From assembly GCA_026996935.1 (NCBI GenBank), contig JALWJW010000175.1, positions 1-17,245 on the forward strand: DNA of 17,245 nt, read 5' to 3'. Made by a program: the position numbers and the translations under genes. The DNA is from Hyphomicrobiales bacterium (GTDB lineage Bacteria > Pseudomonadota > Alphaproteobacteria > Rhizobiales > Aestuariivirgaceae). A model generated the notes under the pieces. It made no database searches, was not told the origin of the DNA, and worked only from the letters and a program-made list of their open reading frames with translations. Of the stretch, positions 15,850-17,245 are shown in pieces (within the stretch, counting starts at the first letter, position 1; each line of letters opens with the position of its first letter).

Positions 15850-17245
15850 TCAGGCAAAATGGTTTTTTAGCAATTTGAAATTGATTGAATCAATCAGGGC
15901 CTGGAACGAAGCATCTACAATATTGGGCGAAACGCCAACAGTGAACCACAAATGACCGGCGGCATCGCGGCTTTCAATCAATACCCGCGTGGTGGCTGAG
16001 GTGCCGCCATTAAGGATACGCACTTTATAATCGACCAACTCAAGATCATTGATAACATCCTGATAACGACCAAGGTCTTTACGCAGAGCTGAATCAAGCG
16101 CATTGACAGGGCCATTACCCTCACCGACCGACATGCGAATATCGCCATCAACTGCCACTTTAACGATGGCTTCGGCCACAGTGATGGTGTTGCCTTTGGC
16201 ATCAAAACGGCGCTCGACGATAACTTTAAAGCTGATAACATCAAGAAAATGGGGCATTTCGCCAAGGTGGCGGCGGGCAAGCAATTCGAGCGATGCATCA
16301 GCCCCGTCATAGGCATAGCCAATGGCCTCGCGCTCTTTAATGATGGCAAGCAGATTATCAACACGGCGATCTGACTTTTCAACCGATAACCCCATGCGTT
16401 TGAGCTCTGACAAAAGATTGGATTTTCCAGCCTGATCCGATACCAGCACCTGACGAGTATTGCCCACCAATGATGGATCAATATGCTCATATGTTTCAGG
16501 GTTTTTGAGGATGGCTGAGGCATGAATACCCGCTTTAGTGGCAAATGCTGAAGCCCCGACATAAGGGGCCTGACGGTCTGGTGCGCGGTTGAGCAGTTCA
16601 TCAAAATTTCGAGAAACAAGCGTAACTTCGCTTAATTTATCCATCGGGATCGATAATTCAAACTGATCAGCAAATTCCGATTTTAACAGCAGTGTCGGGA
16701 TCAGCGAAATCAGGTTTGCATTACCGCAGCGCTCGCCAATACCATTCAAAGTGCCTTGCAACTGGCGCACCCCGGCGCGGATGGCGGCCAGCGTGTTGGC
16801 AACGGCCTGGCCCGTATCATCATGGGTGTGAATGCCCAAATGATCGCCCGGCACGATGGCACAAACATCTTTGACTATCGCTTCAATTTCATTAGGTAGT
16901 GTGCCGCCATTGGTGTCACATAAAACCACCCAACGCGCACCCGCCTCATAAGCGGTTTTAACACATGCCAACGCATAATCACGATTGGCTTTATAGCCGT
17001 CAAAAAAATGCTCGCAATCAACCAGCGCTTCTTTACCCGCCTCAATGGTGGCGCGAACTGATTTATCAATACCGTTGAGATTTTCCTCATTGGTACAGCC
17101 AAGCGCCACGCGAACGTGGAAATCCCATGATTTTGCAACAAAGCAAATGGCATCTGATTTGGCTTGTAAGAGGGTTTGTAAACCGGGATCATTTTCAACC
17201 GAGCGCCCTGCCCGTTTGGTCATGCCAAAAGCGGCAAATTGGGCT
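15850..17245 (-). CDS. cimA: (R)-citramalate synthase CimA (5' end outside window)
   Basis: CimA condenses pyruvate and acetyl-CoA to (R)-citramalate, an entry to isoleucine made without threonine. The protein belongs to the LeuA/homocitrate synthase superfamily. The frame stays open to the window edge: the codons before the internal Met at 17223 read A-Q-F-A-A-F-G, as within CimA. About 80 N-terminal residues, including the DTTLRDG metal-binding motif, are therefore outside. Visible are the metal-binding HxH in GIHTHDDTGQ, GTLNGIGERCGNANL, and KAGIHASAILKNPETYEH. The C-terminal LeuA-type regulatory domain has VGEGNGPVNALDSALR and VRILNGGTSATTRVLIES. These last features and the C-terminal arrangement favour CimA over 2-isopropylmalate or homocitrate synthase. 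Downstream on the same strand lie the repeat array and rarD. Confidence 0.93.
   Translation of the reverse strand, partial: AQFAAFGMTKRAGRSVENDPGLQTLLQAKSDAICFVAKSWDFHVRVALGCTNEENLNGIDKSVRATIEAGKEALVDCEHFFDGYKANRDYALACVKTAYEAGARWVVLCDTNGGTLPNEIEAIVKDVCAIVPGDHLGIHTHDDTGQAVANTLAAIRAGVRQLQGTLNGIGERCGNANLISLIPTLLLKSEFADQFELSIPMDKLSEVTLVSRNFDELLNRAPDRQAPYVGASAFATKAGIHASAILKNPETYEHIDPSLVGNTRQVLVSDQAGKSNLLSELKRMGLSVEKSDRRVDNLLAIIKEREAIGYAYDGADASLELLARRHLGEMPHFLDVISFKVIVERRFDAKGNTITVAEAIVKVAVDGDIRMSVGEGNGPVNALDSALRKDLGRYQDVINDLELVDYKVRILNGGTSATTRVLIESRDAAGHLWFTVGVSPNIVDASFQALIDSINFKLLKNHFA

Overview
The window is a hopanoid (bacterial triterpenoid) biosynthesis locus. Thirteen protein-coding genes fill almost all of it, two of them cut by the window edges. 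The gene set (hpnC, hpnD, hpnE, shc, hpnG, hpnH, hpnB and hpnN with dxs, next to a CimA-type citramalate synthase and a RarD-type permease) fits an alphaproteobacterium of moderate GC. I cannot name a genus; a Hyphomicrobiales-like organism is a guess. I saw no RNA gene, CRISPR array, transposase, integrase or phage gene, and no gene-free stretch over 300 bases.

Layout. Plus strand, left: the 3' part of hpnN (RND-type hopanoid transporter), then, after 113 nt, hpnH (radical SAM adenosylhopane synthase). hpnH converges tail to tail, 11 nt apart, with a long run of minus-strand genes. In transcription order from the right edge these are: cimA (5' end outside the window); a 125-nt gap almost filled by a palindrome-bearing 29-bp tandem repeat; rarD; an alpha/beta hydrolase; hpnC; hpnB; dxs; hpnD; hpnE; shc; hpnG; and an unrecognised secreted/membrane protein. 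Junctions are very tight at hydrolase/hpnC (4 nt), hpnC/hpnB (3 nt), hpnD/hpnE (3 nt), hpnE/shc (4-nt overlap) and shc/hpnG (0 nt). Two of these junctions use non-ATG starts (TTG for hpnE, GTG for hpnG).

How the genes work together. Dxs makes deoxyxylulose 5-phosphate, the entry to the MEP pathway and so to farnesyl diphosphate. HpnD joins two farnesyl diphosphates to presqualene diphosphate, HpnC converts that to hydroxysqualene, and HpnE reduces it to squalene. Shc cyclises squalene to hopene/hopanol. HpnH adds an adenosyl group and HpnG removes adenine, giving the ribosyl side chain of extended hopanoids. HpnN carries hopanoids towards the outer membrane. HpnB is a membrane glycosyltransferase typical of these clusters. 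The hydrolase and RarD may only be neighbours, although the hydrolase sits 4 nt before hpnC.

The most unusual items are the unrecognised protein between hpnG and hpnH, which has three exact-period 27-residue repeats between a signal peptide and a transmembrane segment, and the 29-bp repeat array before rarD. The enzymes themselves look ordinary and intact.
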